In this document: positions 41,167 through 50,900 of the stretch, piece after piece
Position numbering within the stretch: position 1 is the stretch's first letter
Layout of the letters: each line of letters starts with the position of its first letter
NCBI RefSeq assembly: GCF_003007685.1
Contig: NZ_PXNN01000011.1
Span: 310,001 to 374,000, forward strand
Reading direction: 5' to 3'
DNA length: 64,000 nucleotides
Origin: Marinobacter halophilus
GTDB taxonomy: Bacteria; Pseudomonadota; Gammaproteobacteria; Pseudomonadales; Oleiphilaceae
The notes under the pieces: model-generated
Told to the model about the DNA's origin: nothing
What the model saw: only the letters and a program-made list of their open reading frames with translations
Databases searched by the model: none
Program-made: the position numbers and the translations under genes

Positions 41167-43040
41167 GCCCGGACTCTCGTTTTGTTGAGGGAACAGAAGG
41201 AACAGAGAGTACAGGCAGCCGTGACGTGGCTTATAGCGTTCCCCCGTACAAAAACGAAGAGAGAACAGAGGGAACACTGAACCCGGTTTACCCAATGGAG
41301 CAACCGCCCGCAAACGCGCCGGAGCCGAACATTAAGCGCCCATGTTTCCTGAATCACCCGGATTGGTACAGCCTGCACGGAGCGTGCCGAAAGCCGGGGC
41401 TTTACTGGCATAGCACCACCAACCCCAGAGCGGACAGCGAACCGGAACCCATAGACATATGGATCAGCACGCCGCTTGAGGCCGCGGCAGAGACCCGGGA
41501 CGAAATCGGCAGCGGATACGGCTTGATCCTTCGATTCTGGGATTCACAAGGTCGGGTTAAGGAGTGGGCTGCCCCCATGTACATGCTCAAAGGCAGCGGG
41601 GAGGAGCTCCGCGGGGAGCTGCTGGACAACGGGGCCCGGATTAATCCCAAGGCCCAAAGGCTGCTGTCTGAGTGGATGATGGAGCAGTATCCGCCCGCCC
41701 GTGTTGTGGCAGCCACTCGCACCGGCTGGAATCGGGACAACACTGCTTTCGTTCTGCCTGGCCGCACCATTGGAGACAACAGTTACCGCTTCCAGTCGGA
41801 ACACGCCGCACATGACGCCTACATGCAGCGCGGCAGCCTGCAAGGCTGGCGTGAAAGCGTGGGCCAGCACTGCAATGCCAACCCATTATTGATTGTCTCC
41901 GTGTCGTGCGCCTTGGCCGCACCCCTGCTGAAAATAGCTGCTCAGCAGGAGGCCGGGGGCGCTGGCCTTCACCTGCAAGGCGATTCATCCAAAGGCAAGA
42001 CAACCGCGCTTCAGGTGGCTGCCAGCATATGGGGCAGCCCCGGCTATGTAATGACCTGGCGGGGAACCGGCAACGGCCTAGAGGCCACCGCGGCCGCCCG
42101 GAATGACACGCTTTTGCCCCTGGATGAAATCAGCGAGAGCAACCCAAGGGAAATCGGGACTGTCGTGTACGCACTAGCGAACGGGCAGGGAAAACAACGG
42201 GCCCGGCGAACTGGTGGAGCCCGTGAGTCTCAACGCTGGCGGGTCATGCTCCTATCCAGTGGCGAGCGGACATTAAGCGCCCACATGGGAGAAGCCAACC
42301 AGAAAGCGAAAGCAGGTCAAGGAGCCCGGCTGCTGGACATTCCCGCAACGAACCGCCGTTACGGTTTGTTCGACCACCTTCACGACCATAAAACCGCCCG
42401 CGCCCTGGCGGACTATCTGAAACAGGCGACGAACCAGAATTACGGACACACAGGGCCTGCCTTTGTGGCAGCACTTCTAAAAGATTCCAGAGACCTGAAG
42501 CACCAGTACGCCGCGATCATGCAAGCGCCTGAGTTCGCCGGAAGAGATGGCCTGGAGTCCCGAGCCGCGGGCACCTTTGCCCTGATAGCTATGGCTGGGG
42601 AGTTAGCAACACACTACGGGTTAACAGACTGGGAAAACGGCGCCGCGATCACTGCTGCACTGGACACGTTCAACGCATGGCGAGAACACAGGGGGCCAGG
42701 GCAAAACGAAAACAGCCAGATACTTGCAGGCATAAGAGAGTTTATCGCCAAACACGGAAGCGCCCGCTTTGCCCCAAAGGACGAACCAGAGGGCAGCCTG
42801 GGAACCCGAGATCGCGCAGGATACTGGGTAGACAATGCCGGAGGCCGGGTATACCTGTTTTTCAGTCATGGATTGCGAGAGGCCGCCACAGGCTTCGACC
42901 TCAAACGGATATTGGCCGCACTGGATTGTGCCGGATGGATTGTTGACCACGACCACGGTAAGAAGTCGAAGAAAACCCGAATTGGCAACGAGACCCCAGG
43001 TCTTTACTGGGTCAGGCCAGATGAGGGAGCAGACGAATGA
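41163..43040 (+). CDS. DUF927 helicase/replication protein
   Basis: The 625-aa protein belongs to the DUF927 family, superfamily 3-like or RecA-like helicases of mobile-element replication. Walker A is GDSSKGKTT (273-281), followed by the acidic LLPLDEIS strand and a RRTGGARESQRWRVMLLSSGE sensor region read here as two shorter pieces. The N-terminus holds the iteron-like repeats, read as EGTEGTE peptides. Together with the Toprim protein it forms a primase-helicase pair like the P4 alpha protein split in two. Confidence 0.88.
   Translation: MSPDSRFVEGTEGTESTGSRDVAYSVPPYKNEERTEGTLNPVYPMEQPPANAPEPNIKRPCFLNHPDWYSLHGACRKPGLYWHSTTNPRADSEPEPIDIWISTPLEAAAETRDEIGSGYGLILRFWDSQGRVKEWAAPMYMLKGSGEELRGELLDNGARINPKAQRLLSEWMMEQYPPARVVAATRTGWNRDNTAFVLPGRTIGDNSYRFQSEHAAHDAYMQRGSLQGWRESVGQHCNANPLLIVSVSCALAAPLLKIAAQQEAGGAGLHLQGDSSKGKTTALQVAASIWGSPGYVMTWRGTGNGLEATAAARNDTLLPLDEISESNPREIGTVVYALANGQGKQRARRTGGARESQRWRVMLLSSGERTLSAHMGEANQKAKAGQGARLLDIPATNRRYGLFDHLHDHKTARALADYLKQATNQNYGHTGPAFVAALLKDSRDLKHQYAAIMQAPEFAGRDGLESRAAGTFALIAMAGELATHYGLTDWENGAAITAALDTFNAWREHRGPGQNENSQILAGIREFIAKHGSARFAPKDEPEGSLGTRDRAGYWVDNAGGRVYLFFSHGLREAATGFDLKRILAALDCAGWIVDHDHGKKSKKTRIGNETPGLYWVRPDEGADE
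41189..41278. repeat. Iteron-like cluster A (GGGAACA), start of the DUF927 gene
   Basis: Sites GGGAACAGA (41189-41197), GGAACAGA (41199-41206), the reverse GCGTTCCCC (41237-41245), GAGAACAGA (41261-41269) and GGGAACACT (41270-41278) lie within 90 bases. They resemble the GGTGAACAG-type iterons bound by the P4 alpha protein. They lie inside the coding sequence. Confidence 0.6.
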
Positions 43041-43654
43041 GCATTGCCCGCATCCTGCAAACCATGGGTATTGAAAGTGTTCCCCACGTTCCCCCGACCC
43101 AAGTCGCAGAGGGAACAGGAAAAGCTCCTATAGATCATAAGTGTTCTCCCTGTTCCCCGTGTTCCCTGGAAAAACTTAGGGGGCCTGACAAAAAGGGGGC
43201 GCTTGAATACCAGGAGGTTTGGCAGACCGAACAACCTGCAAACCCCGACGCCCTGCTTTTTGAGTTGGCCCAAACCCTTCAGGCCAGCCCCGCCCGTTTG
43301 CGAGCCCTGCTATCGGAGGACGATATGCAGGACATTGCCGAGGGAGCAACCAGCCGGAGTCATTTGCTGGCGTACTTCAGGCTCATGCGGTCAGATGGCA
43401 AGCAGCTGGCGGACGACCAACCAGCCCCCACAAGAGCGCGTGACAGCCGCTCAGACTATATACAGCGCATGCAGGCATGGAAGCCTGCCCATGATGCAAT
43501 GATCAACCATATAATGGCCTGCCAACGTTGCTATCCGCCGAGGAACAGATACTGCTCAGAGGGAGCGCGGTTACGTGGCGATTACCACACTTCTTGTGAG
43601 CAGCCCGTCGTTTCTCCCGAGCCCCCCCGATCCTTGCCTAACCCCAACAAGTAA
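43037..43654 (+). CDS. Unrecognised Cys-rich island protein
   Basis: The 205-aa product starts inside the DUF927 stop (four-base overlap) and ends the replication operon. The N-terminus contains the iteron-like region (CSPCSPCSLE). A helical central part follows (ALLFELAQTLQASPARLRALLSEDD), then a C-terminal Cys cluster CQRC with later Cys residues YCSEG and HTSCEQ, compatible with a zinc site. No family is recognised. It may be a replication accessory or regulator, by position only. Confidence 0.7.
   Translation: MSIARILQTMGIESVPHVPPTQVAEGTGKAPIDHKCSPCSPCSLEKLRGPDKKGALEYQEVWQTEQPANPDALLFELAQTLQASPARLRALLSEDDMQDIAEGATSRSHLLAYFRLMRSDGKQLADDQPAPTRARDSRSDYIQRMQAWKPAHDAMINHIMACQRCYPPRNRYCSEGARLRGDYHTSCEQPVVSPEPPRSLPNPNK
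43076..43167. repeat. Iteron-like cluster B (GGGAACA), start of the Cys-rich gene
   Basis: AGTGTTCCC (43076-43084), CGTTCCCCC (43087-43095), GGGAACAGG (43111-43119), GTGTTCTC (43141-43148), CTGTTCCCC (43150-43158) and GTGTTCCCT (43159-43167) make six sites in about 92 bases. The first is the exact reverse complement of the last site in cluster A. Together the clusters flank the helicase gene like ori and crr in phage P4. Confidence 0.6.
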
Positions 43655-43730
43655 CGTAAAACAATCCATATCGAGTGGTTAGCAAGCAATACACCCCGGT
43701 ATTGCCCGTTACACTCCGGAACAATCGAAG

Positions 43731-43765
43731 GCACGAACCGACACATCTTGTCGCTCCGTGCTTTT
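43731..43765 (+). terminator. Possible terminator between replication and defence operons
   Basis: GCACGAACCGACA (43731-43743) pairs with TGTCGCTCCGTGC (43749-43761) over CATCT, 10 of 13 bp, followed by TTTT. It lies in the 163-base gap before hsdM. Confidence 0.5.
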
Positions 43766-43817
43766 ACGCTTTATCAGAGAACGAAAGCAGTAACTTCTCA
43801 TAGGGAACGACCGACCA

Positions 43818-45533
43818 ATGAACAACACGGAACAGCAATTCCTCAAAGCCCTGGACGATAAGCTCTGGAAGGCAGCCGACAAACTGCGCGCCAATCTAGA
43901 CGCGGCGAACTACAAGCATGTGGTGCTGGGGCTGATCTTCCTGAAGTACGTGTCTGATGCCTTCGAGGAACGGCAGGAAGAACTGCTGGAACTCTTCAAA
44001 ACCGGCAGCGACGACAACATCTACTACCTCCCACGCGAGGACTTCGATAGCGACGAGGAATATCAGCAGGCGCTGGAAGAAGAACTGGAGGTACTGGACT
44101 ACTACCGTGAAGCCAACGTGTTCTGGGTACCCAAACCCGCCCGCTGGAACACGCTCAAGGAAAAAGCCGTCCTACCCGTGGGCACCATACTCTGGCAAGA
44201 CGATGCAGGTAACGATGTAAAACTGCGTTCCGTGTCCTGGCTGATCGACAACGCCCTGGAAGAAATCGAGAAAAACAACGCCAAGCTCAAGGGTATTCTG
44301 AACCGTATCAGCCAGTACCAACTGGAAAACGACAAGTTGCTGGGCCTGATTAACACCTTCTCCGACACCTCCTTCACCAAACCAGTGTTGGGCGGTGAGA
44401 AACTAAGCCTGCAGAGCAAGGACATCCTTGGCCATGTATACGAATACTTTCTGGGCCAGTTCGCGCTGGCTGAGGGCAAGCAGGGTGGCCAGTACTACAC
44501 CCCCAAAAGCATCGTCACCCTGATTGTAGAAATGCTCGAGCCCTATTCCGGTCGCGTATATGACCCCGCCATGGGCTCCGGGGGTTTCTTCGTCTCCAGC
44601 GACAAATTCATCGAAGAGCACGCCAAAGAGCAACACTACGATCCCGCCGAACAGAAAAAGCACATCTCCGTGTACGGCCAGGAATCAAACCCCACCACCT
44701 GGCGCCTGGCAGCCATGAACATGGCCATCCGAGGCATTGATTTTAATTTTGGCAAGAAAAACGCCGACACCTTTGTCGACGACCAGCACCCGGATCTGCG
44801 CGCCGACTTTGTAATGGCCAACCCACCCTTCAACACCAAGGACTGGTGGAGCGAATCCCTGGCCGACGACGCCCGCTGGAAATTCGGCACGCCACCGAAG
44901 GGCAACGCCAACTTCGCATGGATGCAGCACATGATACACCACCTGGCACCCACCGGCAGTATGGCCCTGCTGCTGGCCAACGGCTCCATGAGTTCCAACT
45001 CTAACAACGAAGGCGACATTCGTAAGCGTTTGGTCGAAGAGGATCTGGTGGAATGCATCGTCGCCCTCCCCGGCCAGCTATTTACCAACACACAGATCCC
45101 GGCCTGCATCTGGTTTCTGACCCGTGACAAAGCAAACGGCATGGTGCGCGACGAGAAAAAACGTGACCGCCGCGAAGAGTTTCTGTTTGTCGACGCCCGC
45201 AATCTGGGCTTTCTGAGAGATCGGGTACTGCGGGACTTCACGAACGACGACATTGCCAAAATAGCCGACACCTTTCATTCGTGGCAGCGTGGCGAAAACT
45301 TCGAGGATGTTGCCGGCTTCTGCAAATCCGCCAACATAGATGAAATTAGGAAACATGACTTCGTGCTGACGCCGGGGCGTTATGTGGGAGCTCAGCAACA
45401 GGAAGAAGATGGGGAACCCTTAACGGAGAAGATGGCCCGATTGACCGGGCAGTTAGGAGAGCAGTTTGCTGAAAGTGATCGGCTGGAAGCTGAGATCAAG
45501 CAAAATCTTAAGGGGCTTGGATATGAGTGTTGA
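43818..45533 (+). CDS. hsdM: Type I restriction-modification methyltransferase subunit HsdM
   Basis: HsdM methylates adenine in the recognition sequence. The 571-aa protein has the HsdM N-terminal helical domain, motif I DPAMGSGGF (249-257) and motif IV NPPF (335-338), with a GGQYYTPKSIV helix before the MTase domain. It starts with ATG at 43818 and its last codons overlap hsdS (ATGAGTGTTGA), so the two subunits are coupled. It opens the defence operon. Confidence 0.96.
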   Translation: MNNTEQQFLKALDDKLWKAADKLRANLDAANYKHVVLGLIFLKYVSDAFEERQEELLELFKTGSDDNIYYLPREDFDSDEEYQQALEEELEVLDYYREANVFWVPKPARWNTLKEKAVLPVGTILWQDDAGNDVKLRSVSWLIDNALEEIEKNNAKLKGILNRISQYQLENDKLLGLINTFSDTSFTKPVLGGEKLSLQSKDILGHVYEYFLGQFALAEGKQGGQYYTPKSIVTLIVEMLEPYSGRVYDPAMGSGGFFVSSDKFIEEHAKEQHYDPAEQKKHISVYGQESNPTTWRLAAMNMAIRGIDFNFGKKNADTFVDDQHPDLRADFVMANPPFNTKDWWSESLADDARWKFGTPPKGNANFAWMQHMIHHLAPTGSMALLLANGSMSSNSNNEGDIRKRLVEEDLVECIVALPGQLFTNTQIPACIWFLTRDKANGMVRDEKKRDRREEFLFVDARNLGFLRDRVLRDFTNDDIAKIADTFHSWQRGENFEDVAGFCKSANIDEIRKHDFVLTPGRYVGAQQQEEDGEPLTEKMARLTGQLGEQFAESDRLEAEIKQNLKGLGYEC

Positions 45534-46908
45534 AACAAACTCTCTTGAGTCCATGTGCGAGCTAATTGTGGATTGCCCGCATTCCACGCCAAAGTGGACC
45601 GACGAGGGGATGATCGTCCTGCGCAATCAAAACATCCGAAATGGACAGCTCGACCTTTCATCACCAAGCTTCACTGACACCGCTGGCTACCAGTCGAGGA
45701 TAAAAAGAGCTGTCCCGCAAGCCGGCGATATCGTTTTTACACGCGAGGCTCCGATGGGCGAAGTCTGCTTGATACCTGAAGGCCTCACATGCTGCCTGGG
45801 TCAACGTCAAGTTTTACTTCGACCCAAGAAGTCTGTCAACGGGCGTTATTTGTATTGGGCCCTGCAGTCTCCTTTTGTCCAGCACCAGATTTCTTGGAAC
45901 GAAGGAACCGGGACAACCGTAAGCAACGTACGGATACCTACCTTAAAGTCACTGGAAATCCCGAGAAGGGAACCACATGAGGCAAAAATCGCGGATACTC
46001 TGGGCTCACTTGCTGACAAGATCCAGATGAACCATAGGATCAACCAAACCCTCGAACAGATTGCCCAGGCCATCTTCAAAAGCTGGTTTGTCGATTTCGA
46101 GCCGGTCAAAGCCAAGCACGCTGCACTGGAAGCCGGCGGCAGCGAAGAAGATGCACTGCTCGCTGCCATGCAGGCCATTTCCGGCAAAGTCGAAATGGAG
46201 CTTCTCCGCCTTCAGGCCGAACAGCCCGAGCACTACGCAGAGCTCCGCAACACCGCCGAGCTATTTCCGTCGGCTATGCAGGATAGCGAGTTAGAGGAGA
46301 TTCCAGAGGGGTGGAATGTTAGTCAAATCGGTGACGAGGTGACCGTCGTGGGTGGTGGTACACCTTCAACAAAGAATCGCGATTTCTGGGAAGGTGGGAA
46401 AATCCATTGGACGACTCCGAAAGACCTCTCCGGCCTTAATGATAAGGTCCTTATTGATACTGAGAGAAAAATAACTTCAGCTGGCTTAACCAAGATCAGC
46501 TCAGGGCTGCTACCCGTTGATACGGTGTTAATGTCATCTCGTGCCCCCGTTGGATATCTAGCTCTTGCGAAAACCCCTGTTGCGGTCAACCAAGGCTACA
46601 TCGCAATGAAGTGCGACAAGTCACTATCACCAGAATTTGTCCTACAGTGGTGTGTGTCCAGGATGAATGAGATTGAAGGACGAGCCAGTGGTACTACATT
46701 TGCAGAAATAAGTAAGAAGAGCTTCAAGGTTATTCCTGTAGCAGTACCCCAGGAAGACTTAATCAATTCCTATACCAAGATAGCCAAAAGTATCTATAAA
46801 AATATTGAAATCTCAGCCCGGGAATCGGGTTCTTTAGCTAATCTTCGCGATACCTTGCTACCGCAATTGCTTACTGACTCCTGCTTGATCGACATTATGG
46901 AGGCCTGA
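45523..46908 (+). CDS. hsdS: Type I restriction-modification specificity subunit HsdS
   Basis: HsdS holds two target recognition domains (TRDs) that read the two half-sites. The 461-aa protein has TRD1 (about 1-165), the conserved helical spacer RINQTLEQIAQAIFKSWFVDF (about 170-195), TRD2 (about 260-415) and a C-terminal helix (LANLRDTLLPQLL). I chose the ATG at 45523, 11 bases before the hsdM stop. TRD2 is visibly more AT-rich than hsdM, as is the following gene, suggesting swap of specificity by recombination. The gene ends three bases before the SIR2 gene. Confidence 0.93.
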   Translation: MSVETNSLESMCELIVDCPHSTPKWTDEGMIVLRNQNIRNGQLDLSSPSFTDTAGYQSRIKRAVPQAGDIVFTREAPMGEVCLIPEGLTCCLGQRQVLLRPKKSVNGRYLYWALQSPFVQHQISWNEGTGTTVSNVRIPTLKSLEIPRREPHEAKIADTLGSLADKIQMNHRINQTLEQIAQAIFKSWFVDFEPVKAKHAALEAGGSEEDALLAAMQAISGKVEMELLRLQAEQPEHYAELRNTAELFPSAMQDSELEEIPEGWNVSQIGDEVTVVGGGTPSTKNRDFWEGGKIHWTTPKDLSGLNDKVLIDTERKITSAGLTKISSGLLPVDTVLMSSRAPVGYLALAKTPVAVNQGYIAMKCDKSLSPEFVLQWCVSRMNEIEGRASGTTFAEISKKSFKVIPVAVPQEDLINSYTKIAKSIYKNIEISARESGSLANLRDTLLPQLLTDSCLIDIMEA

Positions 46909-46911
46909 GTA

Positions 46912-47931
46912 ATGGACTACTTAAAACCGGCCTTTGACAACTTCTTAAACGATCAAGGCACCGTTGAGATAGCAGGTTATTCATTCTGCAGAGATACCAT
47001 TCTCCGGGAGATGGAGGCTGTAGGCTACAACGAGGCCTTTCTTGAATGGTGCGAACAAAGAAAAGGAAACAATCTCTCCAGCGCTGAAGAGATTTTGGAT
47101 CAATTTAATAGTAATTCTGCACGTTTTAGAAAGCTCAAAGAAATCTATGGCCGTGGCGCAATAACACCATTTGTTGGTGCTGGAATGTCGATACCTAGTG
47201 GCTACCCGGGTTGGACAGCCTTTCTCTATCGAGTGCTTGCAGAAACTAGGATCCCACCCGAAAAATTTAATGAGCTGATTTTGAGCGGCAAATACGAGGA
47301 AGCGGCGGAGACGTTACATGATGATTTACCTCCAGGGTGCTTTCTAGAGCATGTAGAGAACGAGTTTGGCGCAGACCAAGAGGTATCGGGACCAGTTCAG
47401 CGGCTACCCCATCTGTTCAATGGAGCAGTTATAACTACAAATTTCGATGACGTTTTGACTAAGACCTATAGCTCAGCGGGTTATGAGTTTAATGAGGTTA
47501 TTGAGGGAGCGGATGCCGTCGAGTTTCCTCGGCTACTTGGTGAAAATAAAAGGGTACTGGTGAAGCTCCATGGCAAAGCAAACTCTTCCAGAAAGCGGGT
47601 TCTTACAAAGTCAGAGTATGACAGGCATTACGAGGATGATCAGGCGTTAGAAAGTGTTATCGAGGCGATTAGCACACGATCGCTGCTATTTATCGGGTGC
47701 AGTCTGACAGTCGATCGAACATTGGAATGTTTAGGACGCATCGCTGATCGAAAAGGCGTTGAAAATGTTCCAAGACACTATGCTTTTTTGAAATTGAACG
47801 ATAAAGAAGACAGGTTGGCGCGACGTGATGAGCTCGCCAAAGCCAACATATACCCAATATGGTACACCGATAACCATGACGAAAGTTTAGAGGCATTACT
47901 GGAGGCATTAGCTCAGGGGCAGGATGCATGA
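46912..47931 (+). CDS. SIR2-domain protein embedded in the type I RM operon
   Basis: The 339-aa protein has a helical N-terminal extension (about residues 1-80) and a SIR2_2-type domain: GAG in ITPFVGAGMSIPSGYPGW (GAG 89-91), TTNFD (175-179, with Asn177 and Asp179), the catalytic-type His220 in KLHG and IGCS (261-264). SIR2 domains in defence systems such as ThsA, DSR2 and Sir2/Ago degrade NAD+. The ATG is three bases after hsdS, and its end overlaps hsdR by four bases (ATGA), so it is expressed with the restriction enzyme. No zinc cluster, SLOG or other sensor domain is visible. NAD+ cleavage and a guard role are inference. Confidence 0.85.
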   Translation: MDYLKPAFDNFLNDQGTVEIAGYSFCRDTILREMEAVGYNEAFLEWCEQRKGNNLSSAEEILDQFNSNSARFRKLKEIYGRGAITPFVGAGMSIPSGYPGWTAFLYRVLAETRIPPEKFNELILSGKYEEAAETLHDDLPPGCFLEHVENEFGADQEVSGPVQRLPHLFNGAVITTNFDDVLTKTYSSAGYEFNEVIEGADAVEFPRLLGENKRVLVKLHGKANSSRKRVLTKSEYDRHYEDDQALESVIEAISTRSLLFIGCSLTVDRTLECLGRIADRKGVENVPRHYAFLKLNDKEDRLARRDELAKANIYPIWYTDNHDESLEALLEALAQGQDA

Positions 47932-50900
47932 ACGAGGATAAACTGGAAAAACTCTGCCTTAAGTGGCTTGGTGAAGGTGGCTGGAAAATAACCCATGGGT
48001 CGGATCTGGCACCTGAAGGCGATAACCCTGAGCGTGCTGATTACCGGCAGGTTTTGTTGTTGGCCGATCTTGAGGCAGCAATACGACGTATAAACCCGCA
48101 CCTGCCTCAGACAGCCATTGAACAGGCTGTTGCAGTTGTCCGAAAACCCGAAAGCTTGGATGTAGTGATCAACAACAGGGCTTTTCACCGGCTGCTTCTG
48201 GAGGGTGTTCCTGTAGAGTTCAAGCGTAACGACAAGGTGATTCATGATCAGGCCTTCCTAGTCGATTTCAGTGACCTGACCGCCAACTGCTTTCGGGCCA
48301 TTAACCAGTTCACTATCGAAGGCTCCAAGCAGCTGCGTCGACCGGATGTGATCTGCTTTATCAACGGTCTGCCGCTGGCAGTTCTGGAGCTGAAAAGCCC
48401 CGGTGTGGAGAACGTGAGCATCTGGGACGCCTACAACCAGATCCAGACCTACAAAGATGAAGCAACTGATCTGTTCTCCTATAACGAGGCGGTCGTTATT
48501 AGTGACGGTTATTTGGCACGGGTGGGCTCCCTCACCGCCAGCCAAGAGCGCTACATGCCCTGGCGCACTATCAAAAATGAGAACGACAAACCCCTGCTGG
48601 AATGGCAACTAGAGACGATGGTGCGGGGATTCTTCGACCAAGAACTGTTTCTGGATTACATCAGATACTTTGTCATATTCGAGACGGATTCCGACAAGTT
48701 GACCAAGAAGATTGCCGGTTATCACCAGTTCCATGCGGTACGTGAAGCAGTGAAGGCTACCGTAATCGCCGCCCGGCAGCAGGACAGGAAGGACGCGCAA
48801 GATAAGCGTGCAACCTACGGTGATGAGGTGCTACCCGGTAGTAAAAAAGCTGGTGTGGTGTGGCACACTCAGGGTTCCGGCAAGAGCATTTCCATGTGTT
48901 TTTACGCTGGCAAGCTGCTTCAACAGCCGGAGATGAACAACCCGACCCTGATCGTTGTGACCGACCGCAATGACCTGGACGGCCAACTCTACACCACCTT
49001 CAGCGCGGCAAAAGAGCTGCTGAAACAGGAGCCGGTGCAAGCTGAAGACCGCGACACCCTGCGCCAGCTACTGGCCGAGAGGGAATCCGGCGGAATCATC
49101 TTCACCACAGTGCAGAAGTTCGCCCTGGTGGATGACGAATCCGACCACCCGATTCTGAATGACCGCCACAACATTGTAGTGATCTCGGATGAGGCGCACC
49201 GAAGCCAGTACGGACTTAAAGCCACCCTAAAGAAAGACGGCAGCTACAAGTTCGGCTACGCCCGCCACATGCGTGACGCCCTGCCCAATGCCTCGTTCAT
49301 TGGCTTCACAGGCACGCCCATCGCCAGCGAGGACAAGGACACCCGTGCCGTGTTCGGCGATTACGTGTCCGTCTACGACATTCAAGATGCCGTAGACGAT
49401 GGCGCGACCGTACCCATTTACTACGAATCTCGGCTGGCCAAACTAGACATCAACCGCGCGGCCATCGAAAAACTCTCTGACCAGGTGGAGGAAGTGGTCG
49501 AAGACGATGAGGACGCTGGCAGCCGAGAGAAAACCAAAGGCGAATGGAGCCGGCTGGAGAAGCTCGTCGGCGCCGGCCCGCGCCTAAAACAGGTGGCCGA
49601 AGATCTGGTCAAACACTTTGAGACCCGCAACAGCACCATCGACGGCAAAGCCATGATTGTGGCCATGAGCCGGGATATTGCGGCCCAGCTGTATAACGAA
49701 CTTGTGGCCCTGCGCCCGGAATGGCATGACGCAGACCCCGAGAAAGGCGCCATCAAAGTCGTGATGACCGGTTCCGCATCTGACAAGGCCCTGCTGCAAC
49801 CGCACATTCACAACAAGAAGATCAAGAAGCGGCTTGAGAAGCGCTTCAAGGATGCGAACGACCCGCTCAAGCTGGTGATCGTGCGGGATATGTGGCTGAC
49901 CGGATTCGACGCGCCTTGCTGTCACACCATGTATGTGGACAAGCCCATGAAGGGCCACAATCTGATGCAGGCCATTGCTCGGGTAAACCGCGTGTTCAAA
50001 GACAAACCCGGCGGCCTAGTAGTGGACTACATCGGCATTGCCAACGAACTCAAGCAGGCCCTGAAAACCTATACTGATGCCAAGGGTAAAGGCGAACCCA
50101 CCCACAGTGCTGAAGAAGCCTACGCCGTCCTGCTGGAAAAGCTGGACATCATCCACGGCATGTTTGCGCCAGGCCCCAAGAGCAAGGGTTTCGATTACAG
50201 CGGTTTCGAGGAAGAACCCTTCAAGCTGCTGGTGCCGACCGCCAACTATATTCTAAGCCTAGAAGACGGCAAAAAGCGTTTCCTGGACACCGTGCTGAAA
50301 ATCAACAAGGCGTTTTCATTGTGCGCCACACTGGACGAAGCCCAAGCCCAGCAGAAAGAGGTGGCCTTCCTGTCTCAGGTAAAAGCCGCGATCACCAAGT
50401 TCACCAGCGTGGACAAGAAGTTGAGCCAGGAAGACAAAAACACGGCCCTGAAGCAGATTCTGGACAACGCCCTGATCGGAGGAGGTGTTACCGATGTGTT
50501 CGCCCTGTGCGGCCTGGACAAACCCAACATCGGCCTGCTCTCTGATGAGTTCCTGGAAGACGTGCGGCAGATGCCCTACAAGAACTTCGCCGTAGAACTG
50601 CTGGAAAGGCTGCTGAAGGACGACATCAAAGCCAAGACACGTAACAACGTGGTGCAGGAGAAAAAGTACGCTGACCGCCTTCAGGAGACGCTGCGCAAGT
50701 ACAACAACCGGGGCATCGAAACGGCACAGGTGATTGAAGAGCTGATCGCCCTGGCAAAACAGTTCCAGGCTGAAATGGAACGAGACGAAGCGCTTGGCCT
50801 CAACCCTGATGAGGTGGCCTTCTACGACGCACTGGCCAGCAACGAAAGTGCCGTGCGAGAGCTGGGTGACGAAATCCTAAAGAAGATCGCCGTAGAGATC

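Noticed and set aside
46912-47931. Thoeris ThsA or DSR2 identity for the SIR2 gene
   Set aside because: No SLOG domain or ThsB/TIR partner is present and the protein is far shorter than DSR2; only the shared SIR2 fold is supported.
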